From Aestuariibacter sp. A3R04 (GTDB taxonomy: Bacteria > Pseudomonadota > Gammaproteobacteria > Enterobacterales > Alteromonadaceae), in assembly GCF_018860805.1 (NCBI RefSeq), contig NZ_JAHKQR010000003.1, forward strand, positions 1 through 64,000: a stretch of 64,000 bases of DNA, read 5' to 3'. Of the stretch, positions 27,477 through 34,917 are shown in pieces (the first letter of the stretch is position 1; each line of letters begins with the position of its first letter). The position numbers were made by a program, and so were the translations under genes. Below the pieces are notes generated by a model. That model was not told where the DNA came from. It saw nothing but the letters and a program-made list of their open reading frames with translations, and searched no databases.

Positions 27477-28115
27477 CTACATTGGTTGCAGGGCGTGAAT
27501 GGTTACCGGCACGCTCGGCGACATATTGTGTACGACGGACCAAGTCATGTCAGCAGGCGTTTCGCTGTGGAACGAGAAATTGTGCTGCGCCAGTAAATGT
27601 AAGACAGACGAAGATAAAATGGTCTGCAATGGTTGATTCAGTGCTTTGGCCAATGCCTCTTTGAGGGTCCATATTCGATAAAACTCAATGGCGCTGGCGG
27701 TGTGTTCGGCGGGGTTGAATAGATTACTCAGTTCACTGACGTTTCGCTTTTCATTATGGACTTCAATATCGAGTCCCAGGGAATGCTGGCGCGGGTCAAA
27801 AACTGTAAAGGCAATAGTGCCCGCACTGTGAGAGAGCGCGATAGCTGAGCCCGGGTAGCCGTCAGCGCGCAAATAGCCCTTTAACAGTGACAGGTGAATA
27901 CGCGAAGCATTGTGTTTGGTCAAGCCGAGTTCCCGTTTGATTAAAAAGCGACTCAAAGTAAATTCAGCTTGCCGGCGAGGGCTTTTCATACCTGCCAGCC
28001 GAGTCAGTTCCTTCTCAGATAACCAAGGGCGAATGGCTATATTGACGTTGTCAGGTTCGTAACGACAAACCTGTATGGCAATATGTTTTTCGTGGGCTAA
28101 AGGCGCAGCGTTCAA
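27477..28115 (-). CDS. 4'-phosphopantetheinyl transferase
   Basis: A Sfp/AcpT-superfamily enzyme of 212 residues that transfers phosphopantetheine from CoA to carrier proteins. The signatures are LGLDIEV and FYRIWTLKEALAKA (Mg-binding Asp and the WxxKE motif). The start appears to be TTG, with AGGAG nine bases upstream; no usable ATG lies near the N-terminus. It follows the cytochrome gene of the sulfite operon by 92 bases in the same direction, but no synthase or carrier protein is nearby, so it probably serves a distant pathway. Functional linkage to the sulfur locus is doubtful. Confidence 0.88.
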   Translation of the reverse strand: MNAAPLAHEKHIAIQVCRYEPDNVNIAIRPWLSEKELTRLAGMKSPRRQAEFTLSRFLIKRELGLTKHNASRIHLSLLKGYLRADGYPGSAIALSHSAGTIAFTVFDPRQHSLGLDIEVHNEKRNVSELSNLFNPAEHTASAIEFYRIWTLKEALAKALNQPLQTILSSSVLHLLAQHNFSFHSETPADMTWSVVHNMSPSVPVTIHALQPM

Positions 28116-28207
28116 GCCTTTACGCTCCTGTATTTTTGTCAGCGGTTATTCTGGGCATGACAGGCTCGGGTAGTGGAAACCATGGTTCATTGTATGTTGT
28201 TTATGGC

Positions 28208-28573
28208 TCATTGGCTTGGCATTAGGTGCTGTGGTATTGGAGGACGACGCGCGCTTTGCTTTGGTCCGTACCATGTTGCCAGATAGTCGAGAATAACTGG
28301 CTCAGCATCGCCCAAAGGCCACAATTTTTGTGTATCTTGCATCCATCTAATGGTTTCCAGCCAGCGTTCTCTGCTCATGGCGTTTTGCGCGATAAGCGAA
28401 GGAGAGTGACATGCACTGCAATGCGCTAACACAAGTTGCGAACCTTCGGCAACAACTAACCCTGATTGCGCATCAGTGACTATTTCACCGTGTTGGTCTT
28501 CCTGACTGGCCGAGACTGATGGACTCACCAACAACCAGCATACCATCGCAAGCTTTAGAAAATGGAAATACAT
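28208..28573 (-). CDS. Small exported c-type cytochrome, SorB-like
   Basis: A 121-residue protein with a signal peptide (LAMVCWLLVSPSVSASQ) and one haem-binding CSACH motif near the middle; a Met in WLETIRWMQD is a possible second ligand. It begins 31 bases after the molybdenum sulfite-oxidase-type gene. This arrangement and size match the cytochrome subunit of SorAB-type periplasmic sulfite dehydrogenases, so it should carry electrons from sulfite oxidation to the respiratory chain. The assignment rests on haem motif plus context. Confidence 0.85.
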   Translation of the reverse strand: MYFHFLKLAMVCWLLVSPSVSASQEDQHGEIVTDAQSGLVVAEGSQLVLAHCSACHSPSLIAQNAMSRERWLETIRWMQDTQKLWPLGDAEPVILDYLATWYGPKQSARRPPIPQHLMPSQ

Positions 28574-28604
28574 TCTACGGCCTTGTTTTGAGAAGTGAAA
28601 TGAT

Positions 28605-29906
28605 TCACGCTACCACTTTTACCGCGATGCGGTGGCAGGCGTTGTTGAGGTAACCTTTGGGGTTCCAGCCCGGCAGCACCATTGGCTGAGCACGACCGTT
28701 TTCATCTACCGCCCGAGCCCAAATTTCATAGTAGCCATCTGTTGGGAAAGTCAGCTCGGTTTTAAAATGCTGCCACGCGTGCTTATTTACTGGCCGGGTT
28801 AATGATGCTGATTGCCAGGTTTGTCCGAAGTCTATCGATGTAAGTACCTTGCTGACGGCGCTGTGACCGCACCAAGCGTGGCCCCGAACCTCAAGTGATT
28901 TGGCAAGGGGGTGATTGATGCCTGACTTAGGGTAGGTAATGAGGGATTTAACCGGCATGGCTTCAATAATACACATATCTTCGTCCGCCACCGATGTGCC
29001 AGGCGCAACAGGTTTACACGGGGTACGGTAGGCCTTACCGAGCATCTTAGCACCGTCGTGTACCTGGTTGCGCACGACAATTTTTTTCAGCCATTTTCCT
29101 GATGTTGAAGCCGGCCAACCGCCAAAGACGAGTCGCAATGGAAAGCCGTTCATTAGGGGCAGGGGGGCGTCGTTCATTGACCAAGCGATGAGGGATTCAT
29201 CTTCCATGGCCTTAGCAATAGGAACACCCCTAGAGATAGACGCTTTACCCGGTGTTCTGCTCAAGTGCAGATCGTCACCATAATAGCCAATATAAACTGC
29301 GTCTTGTTTGACGCCTACAGCCGTTAGTACGTCTTTCAAACGCACGCCGGTCCAGCGCGGGCAACCTACAGCGCCTGTTGTCCACTGATTTCCGGTGGCA
29401 GCAGGCGAAAACTCTGCCCGACCATTGCCCCCGCACTCAAGGGTGAGTTGATAAGTGTAGTGTTTAAACTGAGTCTTGAGATCCGATAGGGTGAAGGTTT
29501 TACTCTGCGCAGCAGATTCGCCTTCAATAACCAGTGTCCAGGTGTCTGGATTTGGTGTTTGTGGAACGATCCCATTGTTGCGAATAAAAAAGCGCGAGGC
29601 GGGAGTGACCTCGTCGTCAAGCAAGTGGGCCGGCGTTTCTGCATTGAGGGGGCGATCGTTCAATACCACTAGCCCGTCTTTACCCGCAATGGTAAACGGA
29701 GTGTCATCTTGGGCCAAAGCCGCGGGGATGAGGCCCGCTGGCATAAACTGACTGTAAACAATTTCCGCACCCAATAAGGCGGATAGCGACTTGAGTCCAG
29801 ACAGAAAGCCGCGCCGGGTAAGAGGCTGGCTGGTTCTGCCAAACACGTATTCATCTGCCTTGTGTGGATCTTCAGCGTAGAGTGCATGCAGGCCTTTCTT
29901 CTTCAC
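28605..29906 (-). CDS. Periplasmic sulfite dehydrogenase molybdenum subunit (SorA/SoxC-like)
   Basis: A 433-residue molybdopterin oxidoreductase of the sulfite oxidase family. The twin-arginine signal TRRGFLSG lies at residues 30-37, and the molybdenum-binding Cys is in LTLECGGNGR. The C-terminal dimerisation domain follows (VRGHAWCGHSAVSKV, WQHF). The start is a GTG at 29906 preceded by GAGGAAG; the frame extends further to 30017 but would then bury the Tat signal and overlap the exporter gene. With the following c-type cytochrome it should oxidise sulfite to sulfate in the periplasm. Its place behind the dioxygenase and exporter genes makes it the detoxification step of a desulfonation pathway. 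Confidence 0.92.
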   Translation of the reverse strand: MKKKGLHALYAEDPHKADEYVFGRTSQPLTRRGFLSGLKSLSALLGAEIVYSQFMPAGLIPAALAQDDTPFTIAGKDGLVVLNDRPLNAETPAHLLDDEVTPASRFFIRNNGIVPQTPNPDTWTLVIEGESAAQSKTFTLSDLKTQFKHYTYQLTLECGGNGRAEFSPAATGNQWTTGAVGCPRWTGVRLKDVLTAVGVKQDAVYIGYYGDDLHLSRTPGKASISRGVPIAKAMEDESLIAWSMNDAPLPLMNGFPLRLVFGGWPASTSGKWLKKIVVRNQVHDGAKMLGKAYRTPCKPVAPGTSVADEDMCIIEAMPVKSLITYPKSGINHPLAKSLEVRGHAWCGHSAVSKVLTSIDFGQTWQSASLTRPVNKHAWQHFKTELTFPTDGYYEIWARAVDENGRAQPMVLPGWNPKGYLNNACHRIAVKVVA

Positions 29907-29974
29907 GTTAACTTCCTCGTGTTGCCAGTAACTATAACCCGTTAATTCGTTGTGGCTGGTGGCGCGTACTCGCG

Positions 29975-30979
29975 TTAAATAAAATATAAATACCCAAGAA
30001 TAAGCAATGCAATCCAAAGGGTTTCGAACACAATCATAACAATGGGCACCATGCCCACTTCAGCAAGTTTACCTAAGTTGGACTTCATGCCAATGGCAGT
30101 AATCGCAACTACCAGGAAAAAGCGCGATATTTGAGTGCCGGTATCAATGACAAATTGAGGTAACTGAATACAGCTATTGAGCAACATCAGTGCGATAAAG
30201 CCAATCAAAAATACTGGCATTTTGGGGACATCGCCGCCATCGATGTGCGCGTTTGCTCTATAAAAACGCCGGACTCCGGCCATCATGATCAGCACCACAG
30301 GCATCAACATGGCCACGCGTACCAGTTTAGTGAGCGTGGCCATATCGCCAGCGCTTTCCGATACCGAGTAACCGGCACCAACGACTTGTGCTACATCGTG
30401 TATTGTTCCGCCGAGAAAAATACCGGCTTCGGTGTCAGTCATTTTCAGCTGCCCGGCGACAATCGGGTATATCACCATAGCAATGGTAGACATAGCCGTA
30501 ACACCGATAACAGTAAGCAGCGTGTCACGCTCGTGATTGTTGCCTTTGGGCAGGATGGTTGAAATGGCTAACGCGGCAGATGCACCACAAATAGCGACCG
30601 AGCCTCCGGTGAGAGCACCAAAGCGCTTCTGCATGCCAAACAGCTTCGCCATAATGATACCCAGTACAATGGTAGTCAAAATAGCTGCAGCTAGCATAAG
30701 TGCAGTTTGCCAGCCCAAAATAGCCAGATCACCAAGGGCGATTCTCAACCCCAACAGCACGACACCTGCCCGCAGCAGAGTGCTGGCAGTAAAATCGATA
30801 CCACAAGCACATGGCGAATTGTTCTGATAGAGAAACGAAATAGCCATACCCAGTAACAACGCAAACAGCATTGCCGGAGCTTGATAGTGCTCGCTTAAGA
30901 ACAAAGCGGCCATGCCGGTAATGGTGGCAATGCCCAGCCCCGGCCAAATGCGTTTGCACGTTACTGCCAAGCCAGTCAT
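29975..30979 (-). CDS. YeiH/COG2855-type sulfite/sulfate exporter candidate
   Basis: A polytopic membrane protein of 334 residues from the UPF0324 (YeiH) family, annotated as a putative sulfate exporter. About ten hydrophobic segments and the conserved core GGSVAICGASAALAIS and GGTIHDVAQVVGAGYS are visible. Members of this family (CuyZ-type) accompany bacterial sulfonate-degrading enzymes as sulfite exporters. The ATG at 30979 follows the dioxygenase stop by 4 bases; a longer TTG start at 31009 would overlap it. In this operon it would move sulfite made in the cytoplasm to the periplasmic sulfite dehydrogenase. Confidence 0.88.
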   Translation of the reverse strand: MTGLAVTCKRIWPGLGIATITGMAALFLSEHYQAPAMLFALLLGMAISFLYQNNSPCACGIDFTASTLLRAGVVLLGLRIALGDLAILGWQTALMLAAAILTTIVLGIIMAKLFGMQKRFGALTGGSVAICGASAALAISTILPKGNNHERDTLLTVIGVTAMSTIAMVIYPIVAGQLKMTDTEAGIFLGGTIHDVAQVVGAGYSVSESAGDMATLTKLVRVAMLMPVVLIMMAGVRRFYRANAHIDGGDVPKMPVFLIGFIALMLLNSCIQLPQFVIDTGTQISRFFLVVAITAIGMKSNLGKLAEVGMVPIVMIVFETLWIALLILGYLYFI

Positions 30980-30983
30980 TGGG

Positions 30984-31991
30984 TTATCGCTCAGATGCGA
31001 CAAGTGCAACCAGTACTACGCGCTTTCGTTCGCCGGAATAGGGGCGGCGTCCGTGCATTGCGCGATAGTTGTCAACAATAGCGACATCGCCGTCCTGCCA
31101 GTCTAGATCGAAAGTAAAATCTTCAGCTAATACTGACACTCGCTCAAGGCCTTCTTTGGGTATTGGACTGCCGTCACCAAAGGTGATAGCAGAAGATGGA
31201 TTTTGTCTTACGCCTTTCCAACCCATGTATGCGGCTATGAGCTGGTTGTAGAATACTTCTGAACCATCATCTAGGTCGATCACCGCAGGTAGAACGGGGG
31301 TAATGGCTTTCAGGCTGCCGTCTTCCAGCCATTCCCAGTGATAGCCCAATTCTTTTAGTTTCGCTTCTGCTGCTTCTACTGTGGCAACGCTAAGGGTGCT
31401 TTTCCAGCTTCTTCCCTGTCCTGAGTTAGCATCATTTGCCGCGGGCATTGTGGTTGTGTATTTCAGGCCTTTCTCCTTGAAATCACGAGCCAGGTCCGGG
31501 TCTTCCGCTTTTAGTGCTTCGAACAGTTTGTCTGAACGGCAAAGTGGTGTCGCTCCGCCTTCTTCTGCAGCTGACTGACAAAAGAAAAACAGCTTGCTCG
31601 GAGAAATTGGTGTTTGCGCCATTTCGTGATGCAGGAATATCTCAACATCTTTCGGCGCCTCGTTGGCGGTGAATACCCGTTCAGTAAAGTTAATCCTAAC
31701 CGCATTGGACAAGGATTCTTGATAAGTAAAGTTTGGATAGCCAAACCCGGCAGAAAACGTATCAAACGTCTCTGCCGATTCAATTGGGAATCCGCGAAAC
31801 AGTAGCGCGCCGGATTTTGCTAAACGCGCTTCCAGTTCGGATTGGTTTTCGCGCACAAAGGCCATTGTGTCGGCTACTGTTTTGCAGCGCCCGTTGTTCA
31901 CAACAATCTGCGGAAACACACTGTCCTTGTAGGTGTGTTGCGTCGCCACGGATACGTACTCTACGGGTGAAGTTGCAGTTGAATCTGTCAT
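30984..31991 (-). CDS. TauD/TfdA-like Fe(II)/2-oxoglutarate dioxygenase, candidate sulfoquinovose dioxygenase
   Basis: A 335-residue 2-oxoglutarate-dependent oxygenase. The iron ligands are visible as His121-x-Glu123 (FLHHEMAQT) and His313 (YRAMHGRRPYSGERKR), with Arg residues just after for 2-oxoglutarate. The HxE instead of HxD facial triad is known in clavaminate-synthase-like members. TauD homologues hydroxylate the carbon next to a sulfonate and so release sulfite. The operon partners (reductase, exporter, sulfite dehydrogenase) and the linked GH31 and sugar symporter point to a sulfonated sugar. In the oxygenolytic sulfoquinovose route (sulfo-ASDO) such an enzyme gives 6-oxo-glucose plus sulfite. 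The family call is firm; the substrate is inference. Confidence 0.88.
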   Translation of the reverse strand: MTDSTATSPVEYVSVATQHTYKDSVFPQIVVNNGRCKTVADTMAFVRENQSELEARLAKSGALLFRGFPIESAETFDTFSAGFGYPNFTYQESLSNAVRINFTERVFTANEAPKDVEIFLHHEMAQTPISPSKLFFFCQSAAEEGGATPLCRSDKLFEALKAEDPDLARDFKEKGLKYTTTMPAANDANSGQGRSWKSTLSVATVEAAEAKLKELGYHWEWLEDGSLKAITPVLPAVIDLDDGSEVFYNQLIAAYMGWKGVRQNPSSAITFGDGSPIPKEGLERVSVLAEDFTFDLDWQDGDVAIVDNYRAMHGRRPYSGERKRVVLVALVASER

Positions 31992-32000
31992 GGCTGACTC

Positions 32001-32954
32001 CTAGTCGTAAATAGGGTGGAAGCGATTAAAGGCCGCCTCGCAAAAATGGCCTGGATCATTGAATCTTCGATTGCAGTTTAATGCGGAAATTGCCTGCATT
32101 TCGTCCTCAGTGAGAGCAAAGTCAAACAGGGCGAGGTTTTCTTTCATTCGCTCAAATTTAGATGTTTTCGGTATGACCGCATTTCCTCGCTGAATACCCC
32201 ACCGAAGTACGATCTGAGCAGGTGTTTTACCGTGAGATTCTGCCGCCTGTTTCACGACTTCCTGTTCAAGTACCGACTCGGTTTTGTCTGCCATTTCCAG
32301 CTCGAGGTAAGAAAGTGCACCTAAAGGCGAGAACGCGGTGACGCTGAGTCCGTAACTTTTTGCCAGACGAATAAGCCTTTCTTGGGTGAGGTAAGGGTGG
32401 GACTCAATTTGTAACATGGCAGGCTTTATCTGAGCGTAGCTCATCAAATCGTTTAACAACCCGGTATTGTAGTTACATACACCTATTTGTCTGACACTGC
32501 CATCGTCAACCAATTTTTCCATGGCCTGCCAGGTTTGGTACAAGGGCACAGGCGCCAATTCCATTTTAGGTTCGTCTGCATCCGGGTCGTAAAACCACTC
32601 AGGAGGATAACGGGTATCAACAGGCACAAACTTCTGCGCGATTGGAAAGTGAATCAAATACAAATCCAGGTAATCCAGCTGCAAGTCAGACAGGCTTTTC
32701 TCAAGTGCAAGGCTTACGTGTTCAGGGGCGTGAAATGTATTCCACAGTTTCGAGGTTATCCACAGTTCATCGCGGGTACACAGACCATCGGCGATGGCGC
32801 GTTTAATGCCTTCGCCTACTTCCTTTTCATTACCATAGTCCGACGCACAGTCGAGATGCCGGTAACCGGCTTTTATCGCGTCATAGGTGGTATCAGCGCA
32901 TACCGCTTTATCGACTTTCCAAAAGCCAAAGCCCACGGGTGGTATTGTTTGCAT
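32001..32954 (-). CDS. Aldo/keto reductase, candidate 6-oxo-glucose reductase
   Basis: A 317-residue NAD(P)H-dependent reductase of the xylose-reductase-like AKR group. The catalytic tetrad is present: Asp in GYRHLDCA, Tyr in SDYGNE, Lys in ITSKLWN and His in LYLIHFP. The coenzyme motif is VIPKTSKFERMKEN. It is the first gene of the dioxygenase/exporter/sulfite-dehydrogenase operon, 9 bases ahead of the dioxygenase. Its expected role is reduction of the sugar aldehyde left after sulfite release, giving glucose. It is not closely similar to the SmoB-type reductase as I remember it. The alternative is plain xylose or other aldose reduction. Confidence 0.88.
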   Translation of the reverse strand: MQTIPPVGFGFWKVDKAVCADTTYDAIKAGYRHLDCASDYGNEKEVGEGIKRAIADGLCTRDELWITSKLWNTFHAPEHVSLALEKSLSDLQLDYLDLYLIHFPIAQKFVPVDTRYPPEWFYDPDADEPKMELAPVPLYQTWQAMEKLVDDGSVRQIGVCNYNTGLLNDLMSYAQIKPAMLQIESHPYLTQERLIRLAKSYGLSVTAFSPLGALSYLELEMADKTESVLEQEVVKQAAESHGKTPAQIVLRWGIQRGNAVIPKTSKFERMKENLALFDFALTEDEMQAISALNCNRRFNDPGHFCEAAFNRFHPIYD

Positions 32955-33012
32955 TGCTCGTCTTACCTTATGGTTTAATGTTGAGACTGACTAAGATAAC
33001 TAGTACACTTTA

Positions 33013-33026
33013 GTCTTGTATAAGAC
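33013..33026. promoter_or_regulatory. Candidate GntR operator upstream of the reductase/dioxygenase operon
   Basis: The palindrome GTCTTGTATAAGAC, 59 bases before the aldo/keto reductase start, matches the locus consensus TCTTATATAAGA with one change. It probably binds the neighbouring GntR/UTRA regulator. Confidence 0.7.
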
Positions 33027-33217
33027 ATAAGTTATTATACAGCTATGCCATTGTCAACAAGCTGTTAACATTTGTGTGAGAGACTGAGTTTTTTACTCAG
33101 GGTCGAAACGGCAGCCGCAATACTTGCCTCTGGTACAAAAAATAGTACTGACTGCAGGTTAAGTGTCAGTATCGACAACTGGCATATTGGGGTAGCGGAG
33201 CGAGAAGACGAGGCGTT

Positions 33218-33967
33218 TTAGTCGAGTTCAACCTGATAGTGATAGTGATCTGTGCGGCATTTACTTTCGCGATACTCTATGAGCTTGCCATCTATCGATT
33301 CAGTAATACGGGTAACCAGTAACAAAGGCGCACCTTTTTCTACTCCCAGACTTTTCGCGTCTGACTTTGTGGCCAATACGGCCTTGATACTGTCACGGGT
33401 TTTAAACACAGTTTGATTGTAGTCAGTCTGGTAAAAATGATAGAGGGTATGTGGGATATCTTCCCTTTTTTCTATTGCAGGAAAGAATTTAGCTGGCAGG
33501 AAAATGGTTTCCAGCATGCAAAATTCATTATCGAGAATACGGCGGCGCTTGAGTTTAGCCACTTTTTCTTTCGCCGAAATAGCCAAGGCTACCTGTAACA
33601 CTTCAGGTGGGTCTATCTGCTCTTGACTGAGTAACTCGGCCTTGGGGAGATCTGCCCCTTTGCCATCGGCCTGCAAAGGGAAAAAACGGAACAGGGCATC
33701 TTGGGCTGTGTGTTCTGATACAAATGTGCCTACGCCCTGACGGCGGGATACAATTTTAGTATCGGTGAGAAGTGTAAGAGCTTTCCTCACGGTTCCCTGG
33801 CTGACGTTAAACTCATCAGCCAATTTAAATTCACTGGGTAACATTTCGCCCGGTTGCCACCGGCGTTCAACGATCAGTTGCTTAATATATTCTGCGACCT
33901 GTTGATAGAGAGGCTGAAAAGCCAGGCTGGGGCCGCCGAGTTTGTGATCGAATTGAGATGATGACAT
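33218..33967 (-). CDS. GntR/UTRA (HutC-subfamily) transcriptional regulator
   Basis: A 249-residue regulator with an N-terminal winged helix (VAEYIKQLIVERRWQPGEMLPSE; FNVSQGTVRKAL; SRRQGVGTFV) and a C-terminal UTRA ligand-binding domain (about 95-245). HutC-type members are usually repressors released by a pathway sugar or sugar phosphate. It lies in the middle of the locus. Palindromes close to TCTTATATAAGA occur before the reductase operon, in its own divergent region with tauE, before the GH31 gene and twice before the TonB receptor, so it probably controls the whole pathway, including itself. The AGGT ribosome site supports the chosen ATG. Confidence 0.94.
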   Translation of the reverse strand: MSSSQFDHKLGGPSLAFQPLYQQVAEYIKQLIVERRWQPGEMLPSEFKLADEFNVSQGTVRKALTLLTDTKIVSRRQGVGTFVSEHTAQDALFRFFPLQADGKGADLPKAELLSQEQIDPPEVLQVALAISAKEKVAKLKRRRILDNEFCMLETIFLPAKFFPAIEKREDIPHTLYHFYQTDYNQTVFKTRDSIKAVLATKSDAKSLGVEKGAPLLLVTRITESIDGKLIEYRESKCRTDHYHYQVELD

Positions 33968-34005
33968 TGAACTGTTACCTACTATTTTTTGCTTTTGTTG
34001 TTATA

Positions 34006-34017
34006 TCATACATAAGA
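34006..34017. promoter_or_regulatory. Degenerate GntR operator between gntR and tauE
   Basis: TCATACATAAGA matches 10 of 12 positions of the locus consensus TCTTATATAAGA. It lies in the roughly 100-base divergent region, suggesting weak autoregulation and control of tauE. Confidence 0.45.
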
Positions 34018-34030
34018 GTTATAGCGCACT

Positions 34031-34046
34031 TTTGATATAAATCACA
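34031..34046. promoter_or_regulatory. CRP-like site upstream of tauE
   Basis: TTTGA-N6-TCACA deviates from the CRP consensus TGTGA-N6-TCACA at one position and lies 22 bases before the tauE start. The same bases also resemble an FNR site with one mismatch (TTGAT-N4-ATCAC). Catabolite control would suit a sugar locus. Confidence 0.4.
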
Positions 34047-34068
34047 CTGATCTCAGGAATATAGCTGA

Positions 34069-34818
34069 ATGCTGCCAGACATTTTACTTCCCATGTTTAC
34101 TTTACTGGCTCTTGCTACACTTTTACAGACGCTAAGCGGATTTGGATTCGGTCTGATGGTAGTGTCCAGCTTTACGCTATTCGATATTATGCCACTTACC
34201 GCCACTACGTTTATCGTTAGCTTTCTCAGCTTATTTAACTCGGTGAGCCTGGTGATCAAGAATACAGACAAAGTGAACAAGCCGGCCTTTTACATTTTAC
34301 TGTTCACGGGAATTCCTTTTATGGTCGTGGGCTATGCACTACTCGAATATATGTCTGCGGGTATGACAACATGGCTTAATTTATTGCTGGGCTGTGCCAT
34401 TTTAGTGTGCTGTATCCTGCTATTAGTCAAGCGTAAAAAAGCAGCTTCCGGACGACGGCGAGGGTTCGGTATTGCCGGTATGTTAGGTGGGCTACTGGGG
34501 GGACTTTTTTCTACGTTTGGGCCGCCCGTGGTATTTCAGTGTTACCGACAACAATGGTCGGTAAGTGAAATACGATTTACTTTGCTGGCAGTGTTTACAA
34601 TCACGGCAGTGATAAGGCTGTGTATGGTTCCCTTCGGCACGGTCCCCAGTTCTGATATTCTTATCGCCACACTCTGCGCGGTGCCGGTGGTGCTTATATT
34701 TACTCGTGCCGGTCACCTGATCGCTACGCGGGTCGAACCGTCAATTATTCGTGTTATCGCTGTTACTATGCTGGCGATGAGTGGCGTGACCCTGATTGCA
34801 CACAACATTGTGGTGTGA
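34069..34818 (+). CDS. TauE/SafE family sulfite exporter candidate
   Basis: A 249-residue polytopic membrane protein with about eight hydrophobic segments and the family signatures LQTLSGFGFGLMVVS and GMLGGLLGGLFSTFGPPVVF. TauE-type proteins export sulfite released by sulfonate-degrading enzymes. It is divergent from the gntR gene and about 100 bases upstream of the GH31 gene, inside the candidate sulfoquinovose locus. Together with the YeiH-type protein it would give the locus two unrelated exporters, perhaps one for sulfite and one for another anion. Confidence 0.9.
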   Translation: MLPDILLPMFTLLALATLLQTLSGFGFGLMVVSSFTLFDIMPLTATTFIVSFLSLFNSVSLVIKNTDKVNKPAFYILLFTGIPFMVVGYALLEYMSAGMTTWLNLLLGCAILVCCILLLVKRKKAASGRRRGFGIAGMLGGLLGGLFSTFGPPVVFQCYRQQWSVSEIRFTLLAVFTITAVIRLCMVPFGTVPSSDILIATLCAVPVVLIFTRAGHLIATRVEPSIIRVIAVTMLAMSGVTLIAHNIVV

Positions 34819-34885
34819 GTTGTTAAGTCGATATCATATTTTTTCAATTGTTGATTGACACCTAAATTACATTTCATTAACTTAT

Positions 34886-34899
34886 ATCTTATATAAGAC
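34886..34899. promoter_or_regulatory. Candidate GntR operator upstream of the GH31/symporter operon
   Basis: A perfect 12-bp palindrome TCTTATATAAGA at 34887-34898, 19 bases before the GH31 start. It is identical to both copies before the TonB receptor gene. Confidence 0.72.
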
Positions 34900-34917
34900 A
34901 TCAAGAGATATGGGTAA

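Noticed and set aside
27477..28115. Phosphopantetheinyl transferase as part of the sulfosugar pathway
   Set aside because: It follows in the same direction, but no carrier-protein step is needed in the proposed pathway and the gap is 92 bases; read-through is possible, function is probably unrelated.
32487..32978. 163-residue open frame opposite the aldo/keto reductase
   Set aside because: No domain and complete overlap with a well-supported gene.
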